DNA of 64,000 bases from Guyparkeria sp. WRN-7 (GCF_001641825.1 NZ_LRFH01000015.1:124001-188000), one strand, 5' to 3'. Shown: positions 17,092-26,600, counted from the first letter of the stretch. Notes: generated by a model not told the origin, from the letters alone. A program made the numbers and translations.

Positions 17092-19191
17092 ATGGCATTC
17101 GAACCCGACAATGAGCTGTTGCAGGATTTCCTGATTGAGGCCGGCGAGCTGCTCAACGGGCTGGATCAGCAACTGATCGAACTCGAGCAGTCGCCCGACG
17201 ACGCGGACAGGCTCAATTCGGTGTTCCGCGCCTTCCACACGGTCAAGGGCGGTGCAGGCTTCCTCGAGGTGCACCCGCTGGTGGAGGTCTGCCACCGCGC
17301 CGAAGATATCTTCAACCTGCTGCGCAATCACGAGATCGCCATGAACAGCCGCATCATGGACGTGATGCTGCAGGTGATCGACGTGCTCAACGGCATGTTC
17401 GACGATCTGCGGGCCGGACAGTATCCCGACGCCGTGTCCCCCGCCTTCCTCGAGGAGATCGAAGGGCTGGCCCACCAGGCCGGCGAGCCGGCCGCTGCCG
17501 ACGCGCCGGCCGAAGCACCCGCTCCCGCCGAGGAGCCTGAGCCGGCCGTCGCGGAGGAGGACGATGCCTTCGACCGCATGCTGGCCGATCTGGATGCCGC
17601 CGAGTCGGAACAGGCTCCGGCCGCCGCGGCGGAGACTGCCGACGATGATCTGATCACCGACGACGAGTTCGAGAACCTGCTCGACGAACTGCACGGCAAG
17701 GGCCAGTTCCAGGCACCGGCGCCTGCCGCCGCCCCCGAAGCCGAGTCCAAGGCGGCTTCGGCGGCCGACTCCGACGAGATCACCGACGAGGAATTCGAGG
17801 CCGTTCTCGACGAACTCTACGGCAAGGGCAAGGGCCCCACCGCGGCCGCCCAGCCGGCTGCCGAGGCATCCGCCGAACCGTCGCCCGCGCCCAAGTCCGA
17901 AACCAAGCCGCAGCAACCCTCGCCGGCAGCCGCCGGCAAGAGTGCCTCCGGCTCTGCCAAGCCCAAGCCGGCCGACCCGCCCAAGGCGCCGGCCGAGACG
18001 ACCGTGCGGGTGGATACCGAACGCCTCGACAGCATCATGAACCTGGTCGGGGAGCTGGTACTGGTGCGCAACCGCATGAACACGCTCAAGGCCACTTTCG
18101 AGAACGAGGAGATCGCGTCGGTGATCGCCACGCTCGACATGGTCACCTCCGATCTGCAGGGCGCGGTGATGAAGACCCGCATGCAGCCGGTGAAGAAGGT
18201 CTTCGGCCGCTTCCCGCGCGTGGTGCGGGACACCGCCCGCACCCTCGGCAAGGAGGTCAATCTGGAGCTCGAGGGCGAGGACACCGATCTGGACAAGAAC
18301 CTGGTCGAGGCGCTCGCCGATCCGCTGATCCACCTGGTGCGCAACTCCGTCGACCACGGTATCGAGATGCCCGACGACCGCGAGGCCAAGGGCAAGCCGC
18401 GGGCCGGCACCGTGCTGCTGTCGGCGGCCCAGGAAGGGGATCACATCCGTCTGGCGATCCAGGACGACGGTTCGGGCATGGATGCCGAGGTGCTGCGCCG
18501 CAAGGGCGTGGAAAAGGGTGTCGTCGACCCGGAGAGCGCCGAGCGCCTGACCGACCAGGAGTGCTTCGAGCTGATCCTCCAGCCCGGCTTCTCCACCAAG
18601 GAGGAGATCTCGGACATCTCCGGCCGTGGCGTGGGCATGGACGTGGTCAAGACCGCGATCACCCGGCTGTCCGGGACGATCAGCATCGACTCCGAGCCGG
18701 GTGAGGGCACCCAGATCAACATCAAGGTGCCGCTGACGCTGGCGATCCTGCCGACGCTGATGGTGATCGTCAGCGGCCGCAAGTACGCCATTCCGCTGTC
18801 GGTGGTCAACGAGATCTTCGAGATGGCCGACAAGGAGGTGAACGTCGTCGACGGTCAGGCGACGATCACCGTCCGCGACCGGGCAGTCCCGCTGTTCCGC
18901 ATGACCGACTGGCTGGCGCTGCGTGGCGAGGGGCCGGGCGAGCGAAGCGAAACCGACCAGGTCGTCATGGTCCAGCACGGCGCCCAGCTGATGGCGCTGG
19001 TGGTGGATTCGGTGATCGGCCAGGAGGAAGTGGTGATCAAGCCGCTGGGCGAGCTGCTGCGCGTGGTCGAGGGCTTTGCCGGCGCGACCATCACCGGCGA
19101 CGGTCACATTGCCCTGATCCTCGACCTGCCGGGTATGGTGCGCCGCAACGCCGGCGGCCGGGGTCGCAACCGTCTGCGTTCGGTGGCCTGA
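17092..19191 (+). CDS. cheA: chemotaxis histidine kinase CheA with duplicated linker motif
   Basis: 699 residues. The P1 domain (1-130) carries phospho-His49 in AFHTVKGGAGF. There is no clear P2; instead a long Ala/Glu/Pro-rich linker (131-300) holds two near-identical copies of a motif, ITDDEFENLLDELHGKG (188-204) and ITDEEFEAVLDELYGKG (230-246). Then follow P3 dimerisation (about 305-365), the P4 ATPase with NSVDHGIE and GRGVGMDVV boxes, and the P5 CheW-like domain. The repeats are candidates for the ParP-binding LID region known from Vibrio CheA, which fits the parC-parP pair downstream. GAGAGG precedes the ATG. Confidence 0.95.
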   Translation: MAFEPDNELLQDFLIEAGELLNGLDQQLIELEQSPDDADRLNSVFRAFHTVKGGAGFLEVHPLVEVCHRAEDIFNLLRNHEIAMNSRIMDVMLQVIDVLNGMFDDLRAGQYPDAVSPAFLEEIEGLAHQAGEPAAADAPAEAPAPAEEPEPAVAEEDDAFDRMLADLDAAESEQAPAAAAETADDDLITDDEFENLLDELHGKGQFQAPAPAAAPEAESKAASAADSDEITDEEFEAVLDELYGKGKGPTAAAQPAAEASAEPSPAPKSETKPQQPSPAAAGKSASGSAKPKPADPPKAPAETTVRVDTERLDSIMNLVGELVLVRNRMNTLKATFENEEIASVIATLDMVTSDLQGAVMKTRMQPVKKVFGRFPRVVRDTARTLGKEVNLELEGEDTDLDKNLVEALADPLIHLVRNSVDHGIEMPDDREAKGKPRAGTVLLSAAQEGDHIRLAIQDDGSGMDAEVLRRKGVEKGVVDPESAERLTDQECFELILQPGFSTKEEISDISGRGVGMDVVKTAITRLSGTISIDSEPGEGTQINIKVPLTLAILPTLMVIVSGRKYAIPLSVVNEIFEMADKEVNVVDGQATITVRDRAVPLFRMTDWLALRGEGPGERSETDQVVMVQHGAQLMALVVDSVIGQEEVVIKPLGELLRVVEGFAGATITGDGHIALILDLPGMVRRNAGGRGRNRLRSVA

Positions 19192-19194
19192 TCG

Positions 19195-20268
19195 ATGCCC
19201 ATTCGCGTTCTGATCGTCGACGATTCGCTGTTCTTCCGCCGCGCACTGCGTGAGGTGTTCGCGAGCGATGAGCGTCTGGAGGTGATCGGTGAGGCCTCCA
19301 ACGGCCGGCAGGCTGTACTCAAGGCCTGCGAGCTCAAGCCGGACATCATCACGATGGATGTCGAGATGCCGATCATGGACGGCATCTCGGCGGTACGGCG
19401 CATCGCCGAGCGCTGCCCGACGCCGATCCTGATGCTCTCGGCCCTGACCAAGGCCGGCGCCGAGGCGACCCTGGACGCGCTGGATGCCGGCGCGGTCGAT
19501 TTCTTTCCCAAAAACGGTGACGACCCCGAGGACACGCTGGCGCGATCCGGTCGGCGACTGTGCTCGCGCGTGCGCATGCTGGCGCTGCGCGCCCAGCGTG
19601 AGAACGGCAGCACGCTGGCGACCACGCGTGCCGAGCCGGCAGCGAGACCGTCGGGTGGTGCTCGCGCCAGCCACGGCGTTGCGGCGGGGTTTCTGTCCCG
19701 GCAGGGTCTGGTGGTGATCGGGGCGTCGACCGGTGGCCCTGCCGCAGTCCCGGCCGTGCTCGGCAAGTTGCCGTCCGAATTTTCCGTGCCGATCGTCATT
19801 GCCCAGCACATGCCGGGCGCGTTCACCGGGCCGTTCGCCCAGCGCCTGAACGATTCCATGCCCATCCGGGTGGTCGAGGCCGGTGACGGCGAGCTCCTGC
19901 GTCCGGGTACGGCCTACGTGATTCCCGGCGGCAAGCACGGCGAGATCGCGGGCCGGCCGGGAGCGTACAAGCTGAACCTGCGTGCCCCCGTGACCGACGA
20001 GCACTACCGGCCCAGCGTCAGCCTGGCCTTTTCCTCGGCGGCCCGCGTGGCCGGCGACGACCTTTTGGCGGTGGTCCTGACCGGTATGGGCGATGACGGT
20101 GCCGAAGGTGCCAAACAAATCGTTTCGGGGCGCGGTCACGTCTGGGCGCAGGACCAGGCCAGTAGCGTGATCTACGGCATGCCGGCCGCGGTGGCCAAGG
20201 CCAACCTGGCCGAATCGATCCTGCCGCTGGGGCAGATCGGTGCGGCGATCGGAGGAGCGTTGCGATGA
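19195..20268 (+). CDS. cheB: chemoreceptor methylesterase/deamidase CheB
   Basis: 357 residues. An N-terminal receiver with phospho-acceptor Asp55 (MDVEMPIMDG) is linked to a C-terminal methylesterase carrying the Ser (GASTGGP), His (AQHMPG) and Asp (LTGMGDDGAEG) catalytic triad. It demethylates receptors for adaptation. It starts three bases after cheA and overlaps parC by four. No cheR is present in the window. Confidence 0.95.
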   Translation: MPIRVLIVDDSLFFRRALREVFASDERLEVIGEASNGRQAVLKACELKPDIITMDVEMPIMDGISAVRRIAERCPTPILMLSALTKAGAEATLDALDAGAVDFFPKNGDDPEDTLARSGRRLCSRVRMLALRAQRENGSTLATTRAEPAARPSGGARASHGVAAGFLSRQGLVVIGASTGGPAAVPAVLGKLPSEFSVPIVIAQHMPGAFTGPFAQRLNDSMPIRVVEAGDGELLRPGTAYVIPGGKHGEIAGRPGAYKLNLRAPVTDEHYRPSVSLAFSSAARVAGDDLLAVVLTGMGDDGAEGAKQIVSGRGHVWAQDQASSVIYGMPAAVAKANLAESILPLGQIGAAIGGALR

Positions 20269-21101
20269 AGATCTGGGCCGTTGCCAATCAGAAGGGCGGG
20301 GTGGGCAAGACCACCACCAGTGTCAGCCTTGCCGGTCACCTGGCGCGCGACGGCAAGCGCGTGCTGCTGGTCGATCTCGATCCGCACGGGTCGATGACGG
20401 TCTACTTCGGCATGGAGCCCGAGGCACCCGGCGCCAGCGTCTACTCGCTGTTCAAGTCGGCCGCCGAGGGCCAGCCGCTCGACCCGGCGCGGGTAGTTCA
20501 TCCGACCGCCTTCGACGGCATCAGCCTGATGCCGGCCTCCACCGCGCTCGCGACGCTCGATCGCCAGCTGGGCATGCGCGACGGCATGGGGTTGGTGCTC
20601 AAGCGCGCGGTCGAGCGCATTCGCGAAGATTACGACTACGTACTGATCGACTGCCCGCCGATCCTCGGCGTCACCATGGTCAATGCCCTGGCGCTGGCCG
20701 AGTTCCTGATCGTGCCGGTGCAGACCGAATTCCTGGCCCTCAAGGGCCTCGAACGGATGCTGCGTACCCTGGCAATGGTGCAACGCTCGCGCCACGAGCG
20801 GCTCGAATACGTCATTCTGCCGACGATGTTCGATCGCCGGACACGGGCCTCGCACGACACCCTGCGCATCCTGCACGACCGCTATGACGACGACGTCTGG
20901 ACGGACGTGATCCCGATCGACACCCAGTTCCGCGAGGCCAGCCGCCAGGGCAAGCCGCTGCCGATGATCCATGCCGATGCGCGTGGCAGCGAGGCCTACC
21001 GCCAGTTCCTGCAATGGCTCGAGACCCATGTGGGTGGCCAGTCGATGGCACCGGCCCCCGATGTGGCCTCCAGTGGGGCCCGCGTCAAGGAGTCACGCTG
21101 A
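20265..21101 (+). CDS. parC: ParA-family ATPase ParC (chemotaxis array positioning)
   Basis: 278 residues with a deviant Walker A NQKGGVGKT (8-16), the DLDPHGSMT Walker A' and LIDCPPILG Walker B. It sits between cheB and a ParP-like gene, the position of the ParC ATPase that places chemoreceptor arrays at the pole in Vibrio and Pseudomonas. It is therefore not a chromosome or plasmid partition ParA: there is no parB next to it. It overlaps cheB and parP by four and one bases. Confidence 0.88.
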   Translation: MKIWAVANQKGGVGKTTTSVSLAGHLARDGKRVLLVDLDPHGSMTVYFGMEPEAPGASVYSLFKSAAEGQPLDPARVVHPTAFDGISLMPASTALATLDRQLGMRDGMGLVLKRAVERIREDYDYVLIDCPPILGVTMVNALALAEFLIVPVQTEFLALKGLERMLRTLAMVQRSRHERLEYVILPTMFDRRTRASHDTLRILHDRYDDDVWTDVIPIDTQFREASRQGKPLPMIHADARGSEAYRQFLQWLETHVGGQSMAPAPDVASSGARVKESR

Positions 21102-22084
21102 TGGCAGCCGAGAAACAGCGCAGTCAGTCCGGCAATCAGTCGATCGTCGATCAGGACGCGGCGATCACCGCCTACCTCGATGGTCTGCTCCGTGATCCCG
21201 AGCAGGACGAGCCGACCCCCTCGTCGCGCTCGCGCAAGACCCCGGGGCTCAAGGTGATTGCCGCCGAAACGAGCGAATCGGCCGCCGTCGAGACCGAGGC
21301 GGACGAGGCAGCGAAAGACGAGGTTCCGGTGCCGGTCGATGCAGGAGACGCCGAGGCCGAAGCGGCGGTGCCGCGGGACGAGAGCGACGAGATGCCCTCG
21401 CCGGAGGTGTTTGATACGGCCGACGAGCCGACGGCCGAGTCGGACAATCCGGAAGCGCAGGACGTCGCGGCGTCGGCGGCACTCGTCGAGGAAATGGTTT
21501 CGGCACCGGACGAGACGGCTGCGACGGCGATCGACGAGTCGATGGTCGAGCCCGAGCCGGTGCGGGATGACGTCGTGGACGAACCGTCTGACGCGGCCCC
21601 GGAGGCCGCCGACGAGATGATGGCGGCCATGTCGGCCGAACCCGAGGCCCCGGTCGAGGAGGCCGAGCCGTCGCCGTGGGCGTGGTTGCGTGTCGGCGGC
21701 ATGACTCTGGCGGTCCCGGCCGAGGCGGTGGTCTCGCGCCATGTCGATGCCGCGCTCGACCCGTTGCCGGGCGCGCCGGCACAGGTGGCCGGTGCGCTGA
21801 CAGTCGACGGTCGGCCACGGCTGATCCTGTCGCTGGCGAACGTGACCGGGGCGCGACCGCGAGGGGATGACGCGGAGGTATTGCTGCTCGGGCCGGGTGG
21901 CCTGTGGGGCGTGCTCGGCGAGCCGGCCGATCCGCCCGCGGCGTTCGATGCCGACGCCGTCCAGTGGCGCAGCGAGTCGCAGAAGGCCGAGCGGCGCGGC
22001 TGGCTGGCGGGCACCCATCCCGCGGCTGGCGTGGCGGTGCTCGACGTGCCCGGCCTGCGGGCGGCCCTGAAAGGATCCCGATAA
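21101..22084 (+). CDS. parP: ParP-like CheW-domain coupling protein
   Basis: 327 residues from ATG 21101, overlapping the parC stop. Residues about 30-185 are an acidic Glu/Asp/Ala/Pro-rich disordered region; residues about 186-327 form a degenerate CheW-like domain (WAWLRVGGMTLAVPAEAV). ParP links ParC to the chemoreceptor array and CheA, and its CheW-like domain inserts into the array. The function is inferred from domain layout and position; the sequence is weakly conserved. Confidence 0.8.
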   Translation: MAAEKQRSQSGNQSIVDQDAAITAYLDGLLRDPEQDEPTPSSRSRKTPGLKVIAAETSESAAVETEADEAAKDEVPVPVDAGDAEAEAAVPRDESDEMPSPEVFDTADEPTAESDNPEAQDVAASAALVEEMVSAPDETAATAIDESMVEPEPVRDDVVDEPSDAAPEAADEMMAAMSAEPEAPVEEAEPSPWAWLRVGGMTLAVPAEAVVSRHVDAALDPLPGAPAQVAGALTVDGRPRLILSLANVTGARPRGDDAEVLLLGPGGLWGVLGEPADPPAAFDADAVQWRSESQKAERRGWLAGTHPAAGVAVLDVPGLRAALKGSR

Positions 22085-22119
22085 GGTCCGTGCCCGATGG
22101 GCCGGAGACGAGGTGAGAG

Positions 22120-22626
22120 ATGACGAACCAAGCGATGGATATGACGCACGCGCCCGAACAGTACGACGAAGAGCTGGAGGGGCAGGACAAGGGCCCCCTG
22201 TCGCGCTGGGTCAACTTTACCGTCGATGACGAGACCTATGCCCTGAACGTGCTCGACGTCCAGGAAGTGCTGCGCGACGCCGAGATCACGCCGATCCCCG
22301 GGGCGCCGGATGCGATTCTCGGCATCATCAACCTGCGCGGCAATGTCGTCACCGTGGTCGATGCGCGTACCTTTTTCGGCCTGGAGCGCAAGGCCTGGGA
22401 CGAGAACAGCCGCATCATGGTGATCGAGGTCGCCTCGGGCGAGATCGTGGGCCTGGTGGTCGACAGCGTCGCCGAGGTGATCGCCTTGCCGGAGTCGGTG
22501 GTCGACCAGGCCATGATGTCGGTGTCGGACGACCGAGCGCGCCACATCCTCGGGATCGTGCCTCAGGACGAGAAACTGATTATCCTTGTCGACATGAAAA
22601 GCCTTTCCGACCTCGCGACCCCATGA
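22120..22626 (+). CDS. cheW: chemotaxis coupling protein CheW
   Basis: 168 residues: a short acidic lead, then a complete CheW domain (about 25-160) with VNFTVDDETYALNVLDVQEVLRD, GIINLRGNVVTVVDAR and GLVVDSVAEVI. It bridges receptors and CheA. GAGGTGAGAG precedes the ATG. The stop overlaps the DUF2802 gene as ATGA. This is the true adaptor; the preceding gene carries only a divergent CheW-like domain. Confidence 0.95.
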   Translation: MTNQAMDMTHAPEQYDEELEGQDKGPLSRWVNFTVDDETYALNVLDVQEVLRDAEITPIPGAPDAILGIINLRGNVVTVVDARTFFGLERKAWDENSRIMVIEVASGEIVGLVVDSVAEVIALPESVVDQAMMSVSDDRARHILGIVPQDEKLIILVDMKSLSDLATP

Positions 22627-23057
22627 CGATACCGCCGCTCTGGCTTGCCGCTGCTGCCCTGATCCTGGCCCTGGTCGCCTTGCTGGTCAGCCTGTCGCTC
22701 CATCGTGGCCTCAAGCAGGCCCAGTTGACCCGCGAGCGCTGGTTTCAGACCCAGATGGAGCGCCTGGAGCGCGAGCATCGCGGTCTCGAATCGGCTCTGG
22801 CCGGTTTCGGCCGGCACATCGACCAGCTCGACGAGCAGGGCCGGGAGACACTCGACCGGCTGACCCAGGTCAATGCCCGCATCGACGCGGTGGCTGCGGA
22901 CGACGACCAGCCTGGATTCGGTCATGCGCTGCGTCTGGCCTCTCAGGGGCGGGTGAGCGTGGACGAGCTGATCGAGGATTTCGGCCTTTCCGAGAGCGAG
23001 GCCCGACTGCTGATGCGGGTCAATCGCCCGGACGAGGATCCCCGGCCGACCCTGTAA
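22623..23057 (+). CDS. DUF2802 membrane-anchored protein at end of che operon
   Basis: 144 residues: one N-terminal membrane helix (6-25), a coiled-coil-like stretch rich in Glu/Gln/Arg (28-85), and a C-terminal helical DUF2802 segment with ASQGRVSVDELIEDFGLSES. This family closes the che operon in Pseudomonas and relatives, just after cheW; its role is unknown. It overlaps cheW by four bases and is followed by a strong hairpin. Confidence 0.82.
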   Translation: MTIPPLWLAAAALILALVALLVSLSLHRGLKQAQLTRERWFQTQMERLEREHRGLESALAGFGRHIDQLDEQGRETLDRLTQVNARIDAVAADDDQPGFGHALRLASQGRVSVDELIEDFGLSESEARLLMRVNRPDEDPRPTL

Positions 23058-23083
23058 TCCCGAGAGCTCGGCTGGAAACGAAA

Positions 23084-23111
23084 GAGGCCCGCGTCCGATG
23101 GCGCGGGCCTC
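23084..23111. terminator. bidirectional rho-independent terminator between che operon and aroE
   Basis: A perfect ten-base stem GAGGCCCGCG / CGCGGGCCTC with an eight-base loop lies between convergent genes. T-rich bases follow on the plus strand (TTCTCGTT) and A-rich bases precede it, so it could stop both the motility transcript and the aroE operon. Confidence 0.8.
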
Positions 23112-23132
23112 TTCTCGTTCGGGCGGCGGTGA

Positions 23133-24002
23133 TCAGTCTGTCTCGGCGGCGGCTTGCTGGATGTCGTCGCGCAGCAGGTCGCGCACCGGTGCGGTGTCCG
23201 GGCGCTGGCCATGCCAGAGGGAGAAGCTCTCGGCGGCTTGCTCGACCAGCATGCCCAGTCCGTCGAGCGTCTGGCGGGCGCCACGCTCCTCGGCCCATTG
23301 CATGAAGATGGTCGCCTCGGCGCCGTAGGCCATGTCGTAGGCGACGGTGCGCGCCCCGACGAGGGTGTCCGGAAGCGGTGGCAGCTGGGCCGTCAGGCTC
23401 GCGGGCGTCGCGTTGATGATCAGGTCGAACAGGCTGTCCTCGATACCTTCCAGCGGGCAGCCGGACAACCGGCATTCACCGGCCGCGTCACTGAATTCCT
23501 CGACCAGGCCGTAGGCCCGCTCGGGGTTGCGATTGGCGACCAGGATTTCTTGGGGATTCTGGCCGAGCAGCGGGGCCAGCACGCCTCGCGTTGCGCCGCC
23601 GGCGCCCAGTATCAGGACCCGTTTGCCCTCGAGCTTGAGACCGTGAAAGGCCAGGTCGTTGACCAGTCCGACACCATCGGTGTTGTCGGCGAAGATCGGC
23701 TCGTCCGTCGATTCGGGGAATACCAGCGTGTTGGCGGCGAGTGCCCGCTCGGCGCGCTCGCTGCGTCGGGCGGCGAGATCGTATGCCTCCAGCTTGAACG
23801 GGACCGTGACATTCATGCCGCGACCGCCCGCCTCGCGGAACGCGTTGACCGCCTCCTCGAAGCCGTCGATCGGCGCCCACAGCTTCTCGTAGCTCAGGTC
23901 GATGCCCAGTTGACGGGCGAAGGCCTGATGAATCAGGGGGGACCGGGAGTGCTCGATCGGATTGCCGATGACGGCGTAGCGCTGGGGCATGGCGTGGGTC
24001 AC
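23133..24002 (-). CDS. aroE: shikimate dehydrogenase (NADP+) AroE
   Basis: Reduces 3-dehydroshikimate to shikimate in aromatic amino acid synthesis. 289 residues from GTG 24002, which overlaps the upstream stop as GTGA; an ATG four codons later (23990) is the alternative. Substrate-binding NPIEHSRSPLIHQAF, the catalytic Lys in NVTVPFKLEAYD and Asp in NTDGVGLV, and NADP-binding GAGGATRGV are present. Last gene of the minus-strand run with the RimK-like and 7TM genes. Confidence 0.94.
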   Translation of the reverse strand: MTHAMPQRYAVIGNPIEHSRSPLIHQAFARQLGIDLSYEKLWAPIDGFEEAVNAFREAGGRGMNVTVPFKLEAYDLAARRSERAERALAANTLVFPESTDEPIFADNTDGVGLVNDLAFHGLKLEGKRVLILGAGGATRGVLAPLLGQNPQEILVANRNPERAYGLVEEFSDAAGECRLSGCPLEGIEDSLFDLIINATPASLTAQLPPLPDTLVGARTVAYDMAYGAEATIFMQWAEERGARQTLDGLGMLVEQAAESFSLWHGQRPDTAPVRDLLRDDIQQAAAETD

Positions 24003-24979
24003 AGGTTCATGGGGGCGAGATTCTCGCGCGACCAGGCGGCGCGTTCCGCGGCGGTTTCGTGGCCGTCGAGGTGCGCCAGATGCCGGTCGACGCGGTCGAT
24101 ACGGTGACGCAAACCCTCACCGTTTGCAACCTGGATGGAGAGCCCCGGGCGGGCATTGAGTTCGAGGATGAGCGGGCCCAGGTCACGGTCGAGGACCACG
24201 TCCACGCCGATGTAACCCAGCCCGGTGATGTCGCTGCATTTCGCCGCCATCTCCAGCAGTGACTGCCATTCCGGAATCGCGATGTTGCTGATGGGTTCGT
24301 GCGTGTCCGGGTGATGGGTGACGTGGGCATTATGGGCGACACCGCCGAGCGTCCGGCCGCTGGCCATGTCGACTCCCGCCCCGATCGCCCCCTGGTGCAG
24401 GTTCGCCTTGCCGTCGGACTGACTGGTCGGCAGGCGCACCATGGCCATTACCGGGTGGCCACGGTAGACGACGGTGCGGATATCCGGGACGCCCTGGAAG
24501 CTGATCTTGGCGAACAGCGGCGAGAATTTGACGCGGTATTCGATCAACGCCACGTCGGGACGGCCGCCGAGACTGTAGGCCCCGGCGAGGATGTTGGAGA
24601 TGTGCAGGCCAATGCTGTCGATGTCGATCGGGCGCCCGGAGCTGCGCCGATAGACCAGCGGCTTGTCCGACTGCTTGCCCTCGATCACGAGGATGCCGTC
24701 ACCGCCGGCGCCGTTGGCCGGCTTGATCACGAACTCCTCGTGCTGACCGACCAGGGTCGATAGCCCCTTGATCTCGTGTGTGGTGCGGATCACGCCGTAG
24801 AGTTGCGGCACGGTCAGGCCGGCTTCCTCGGCCAGCTCCTTGCTCAGGAGCTTGTCGTCCACCAGCGGGTAGTAGCGCCGCGAGTTCATCTCGGCGATGA
24901 ACTCGCCGTTGCGCTGGTTCATGCCCAGCACCCCGAGCTCGCGCAGCCGGCGCGGCGAGATGGGCCAGTTGATTGCCAT
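23999..24979 (-). CDS. RimK-related alpha-L-glutamate ligase homolog (ATP-grasp)
   Basis: 326 residues with the ATP-grasp core: KELAEEAGLTVPQLY, the ATP-binding loop VIKPANGAGGDGILVIEG and metal-binding LELNARPGLSIQVANG. It belongs to the RimK-related ligase group that travels with an inactive-transglutaminase 7TM protein. It should join an amino acid or peptide to a carboxylate, but the substrate is not known and ribosomal protein S6 should not be assumed. It is coupled to the 7TM gene by one base and to aroE by four. Confidence 0.82.
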   Translation of the reverse strand: MAINWPISPRRLRELGVLGMNQRNGEFIAEMNSRRYYPLVDDKLLSKELAEEAGLTVPQLYGVIRTTHEIKGLSTLVGQHEEFVIKPANGAGGDGILVIEGKQSDKPLVYRRSSGRPIDIDSIGLHISNILAGAYSLGGRPDVALIEYRVKFSPLFAKISFQGVPDIRTVVYRGHPVMAMVRLPTSQSDGKANLHQGAIGAGVDMASGRTLGGVAHNAHVTHHPDTHEPISNIAIPEWQSLLEMAAKCSDITGLGYIGVDVVLDRDLGPLILELNARPGLSIQVANGEGLRHRIDRVDRHLAHLDGHETAAERAAWSRENLAPMNL

Positions 24980-26538
24980 CAGCGCGAATCCTCGGGCGCC
25001 GGCGGACGCTTGGCATGCGCCAGCGTCTTGAAGGCCCGGAAGCGGAACAGCTCGGTCAGACGGTAGCCGGTGTAGCGGCCCAGCAGCAGGGTCAGCGCCA
25101 GCACGACGAGCAGCAGCTCCGGGAAGACGAAGAACAGGTGCGTGACGTAGGTATTGACCATCACCAGGTAGGCGAGTGCGGCCACCGCCAGCGAGCCCGC
25201 GCCCTGGGTGAGGGCGTCGGCCGGGCCATGCTCTTCCCAGACGATCGAGACCCGTTCGATGGTCATCGCCAGGATTACCATCGGGAACAGTCCCACCGAC
25301 AGGCCGACCTGCAGGCCGAGCTGGTGCGAGACGATGCTGATCAGCGCCATGAGCAGGATCACCACGATCACCACCGCGGCCAGTCTCGGCACGAGCAGCA
25401 GTTTGAGGTGCTCGAGGTAGAAGCGGATCGCCAGGCCGAGCGCCACGATCAGGGTGAACATCACCACGCCGCCGACCAGTTCGGTCTCGCGGAAGGACAG
25501 GGCGATCAGCACCGGCATGAAGGTGCCGAAGGTGCGAATGCCGATGATGTTGCGCAACAGCACGATGATCAGGGCGCCCAGCGGGACGAGCAGCAGCACC
25601 CGGTAGGTGTTCTGCACGTCGATCGGCAATTCGAGGAGCGAGAAGTCGATCAGCCGCGACTGGGCGATCGTCGACAGCAGCTGGGCGGTCTCGACGGCAT
25701 CGCGCAGCGTCCGGGTGGTGGCGAAGGTCAGCTCCGACTCATCCAGCCCGGATGCCTCGATCGGCGGACGGTCGCCGTACCACCAGACGAGGAAATTGCG
25801 CGGATAGCCGACCTTGCCCGTGCGGGGATCGATCGGCACCCAGCGGCGCGAGTTGTGCACCTCCAGCCAGGTGGTCGAACGCAGATTGCGCCCCTCGTCC
25901 TTGAGAGTGACGCCATGGCTCATGCGGGCGGGGATGCGCGCGATCGCCAGCAGCCGGATCGCCAGGCGCGTGCGCTCGGCCTCGGTGGCATCGGGCTTGA
26001 GGAACGCGGCAATGTTCTCGTGCGGGCGGGCGGCATTGACCTCCTTGACCAGCAGCGTGGCGAAGGTCTGGATGTCCGCCGATTCGGCACGGATTTCCTC
26101 GATGAAGGCTTCGGCCGCCGACTTGAGCGGCTCCTCGAGCTTGGGCGGGTCGGCCGGACCGGGGTAGGGCGAGGACTCGATCTCCTCCTGGTCCCGATAC
26201 ACCGTCGCCTGGTAGTAGAGCGTCTGGTCGCCTTCCGGGTTGCGCTTGGTCCAGACCGCTTCCTGCTGGCGGTCGGTGGACTGGGTGGTCAGTCCCCAGC
26301 CACGCGAGACGAAGCTCTCGTCGAGCACCGAGTAATGCGGTGGGGCGGTCGGCAGGGCAAAACGCACCGACACCGGCCCCGCGCCGGTATCCATGGCGAT
26401 CTGCGCCTCGACGGTCCAGGTCTCGGTTTCCCGGTCCGGCGTGAGCGGGAAGCCCAGGGAACTGTGCTTGTAGTACGCCACCGACAGGCCCACCAGGGTC
26501 AGCAGCAGAACGACGAACAGCAGGTGGAAACGTCTCAT
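24979..26538 (-). CDS. inactive transglutaminase fused to seven transmembrane helices
   Basis: 519 residues. An N-terminal membrane anchor (7-25) is followed by a periplasmic domain (about 30-235) of inactive-transglutaminase type, then seven hydrophobic helices (about 240-485) and a basic tail. This layout is the 7TM_transglut family, known mainly by its association with RimK-like ligases and RimB-like proteins. It could be the membrane component of a peptide or glutamate modification or sensing system; nothing more specific can be claimed. Confidence 0.85.
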   Translation of the reverse strand: MRRFHLLFVVLLLTLVGLSVAYYKHSSLGFPLTPDRETETWTVEAQIAMDTGAGPVSVRFALPTAPPHYSVLDESFVSRGWGLTTQSTDRQQEAVWTKRNPEGDQTLYYQATVYRDQEEIESSPYPGPADPPKLEEPLKSAAEAFIEEIRAESADIQTFATLLVKEVNAARPHENIAAFLKPDATEAERTRLAIRLLAIARIPARMSHGVTLKDEGRNLRSTTWLEVHNSRRWVPIDPRTGKVGYPRNFLVWWYGDRPPIEASGLDESELTFATTRTLRDAVETAQLLSTIAQSRLIDFSLLELPIDVQNTYRVLLLVPLGALIIVLLRNIIGIRTFGTFMPVLIALSFRETELVGGVVMFTLIVALGLAIRFYLEHLKLLLVPRLAAVVIVVILLMALISIVSHQLGLQVGLSVGLFPMVILAMTIERVSIVWEEHGPADALTQGAGSLAVAALAYLVMVNTYVTHLFFVFPELLLVVLALTLLLGRYTGYRLTELFRFRAFKTLAHAKRPPAPEDSR

Positions 26539-26600
26539 GATGGCGTGCTGGTCTCCGGTGGGCGGCGACAGGCCGGGCGTTCAGAAGATGCCCGAGAAGG

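Noticed and set aside
17068-20139. A very long open frame antisense to cheA and cheB
   Set aside because: It mirrors the codon bias of a GC-rich coding strand, has His/Gly/Arg/Leu-rich composition without domains, and the plus-strand genes are certain.
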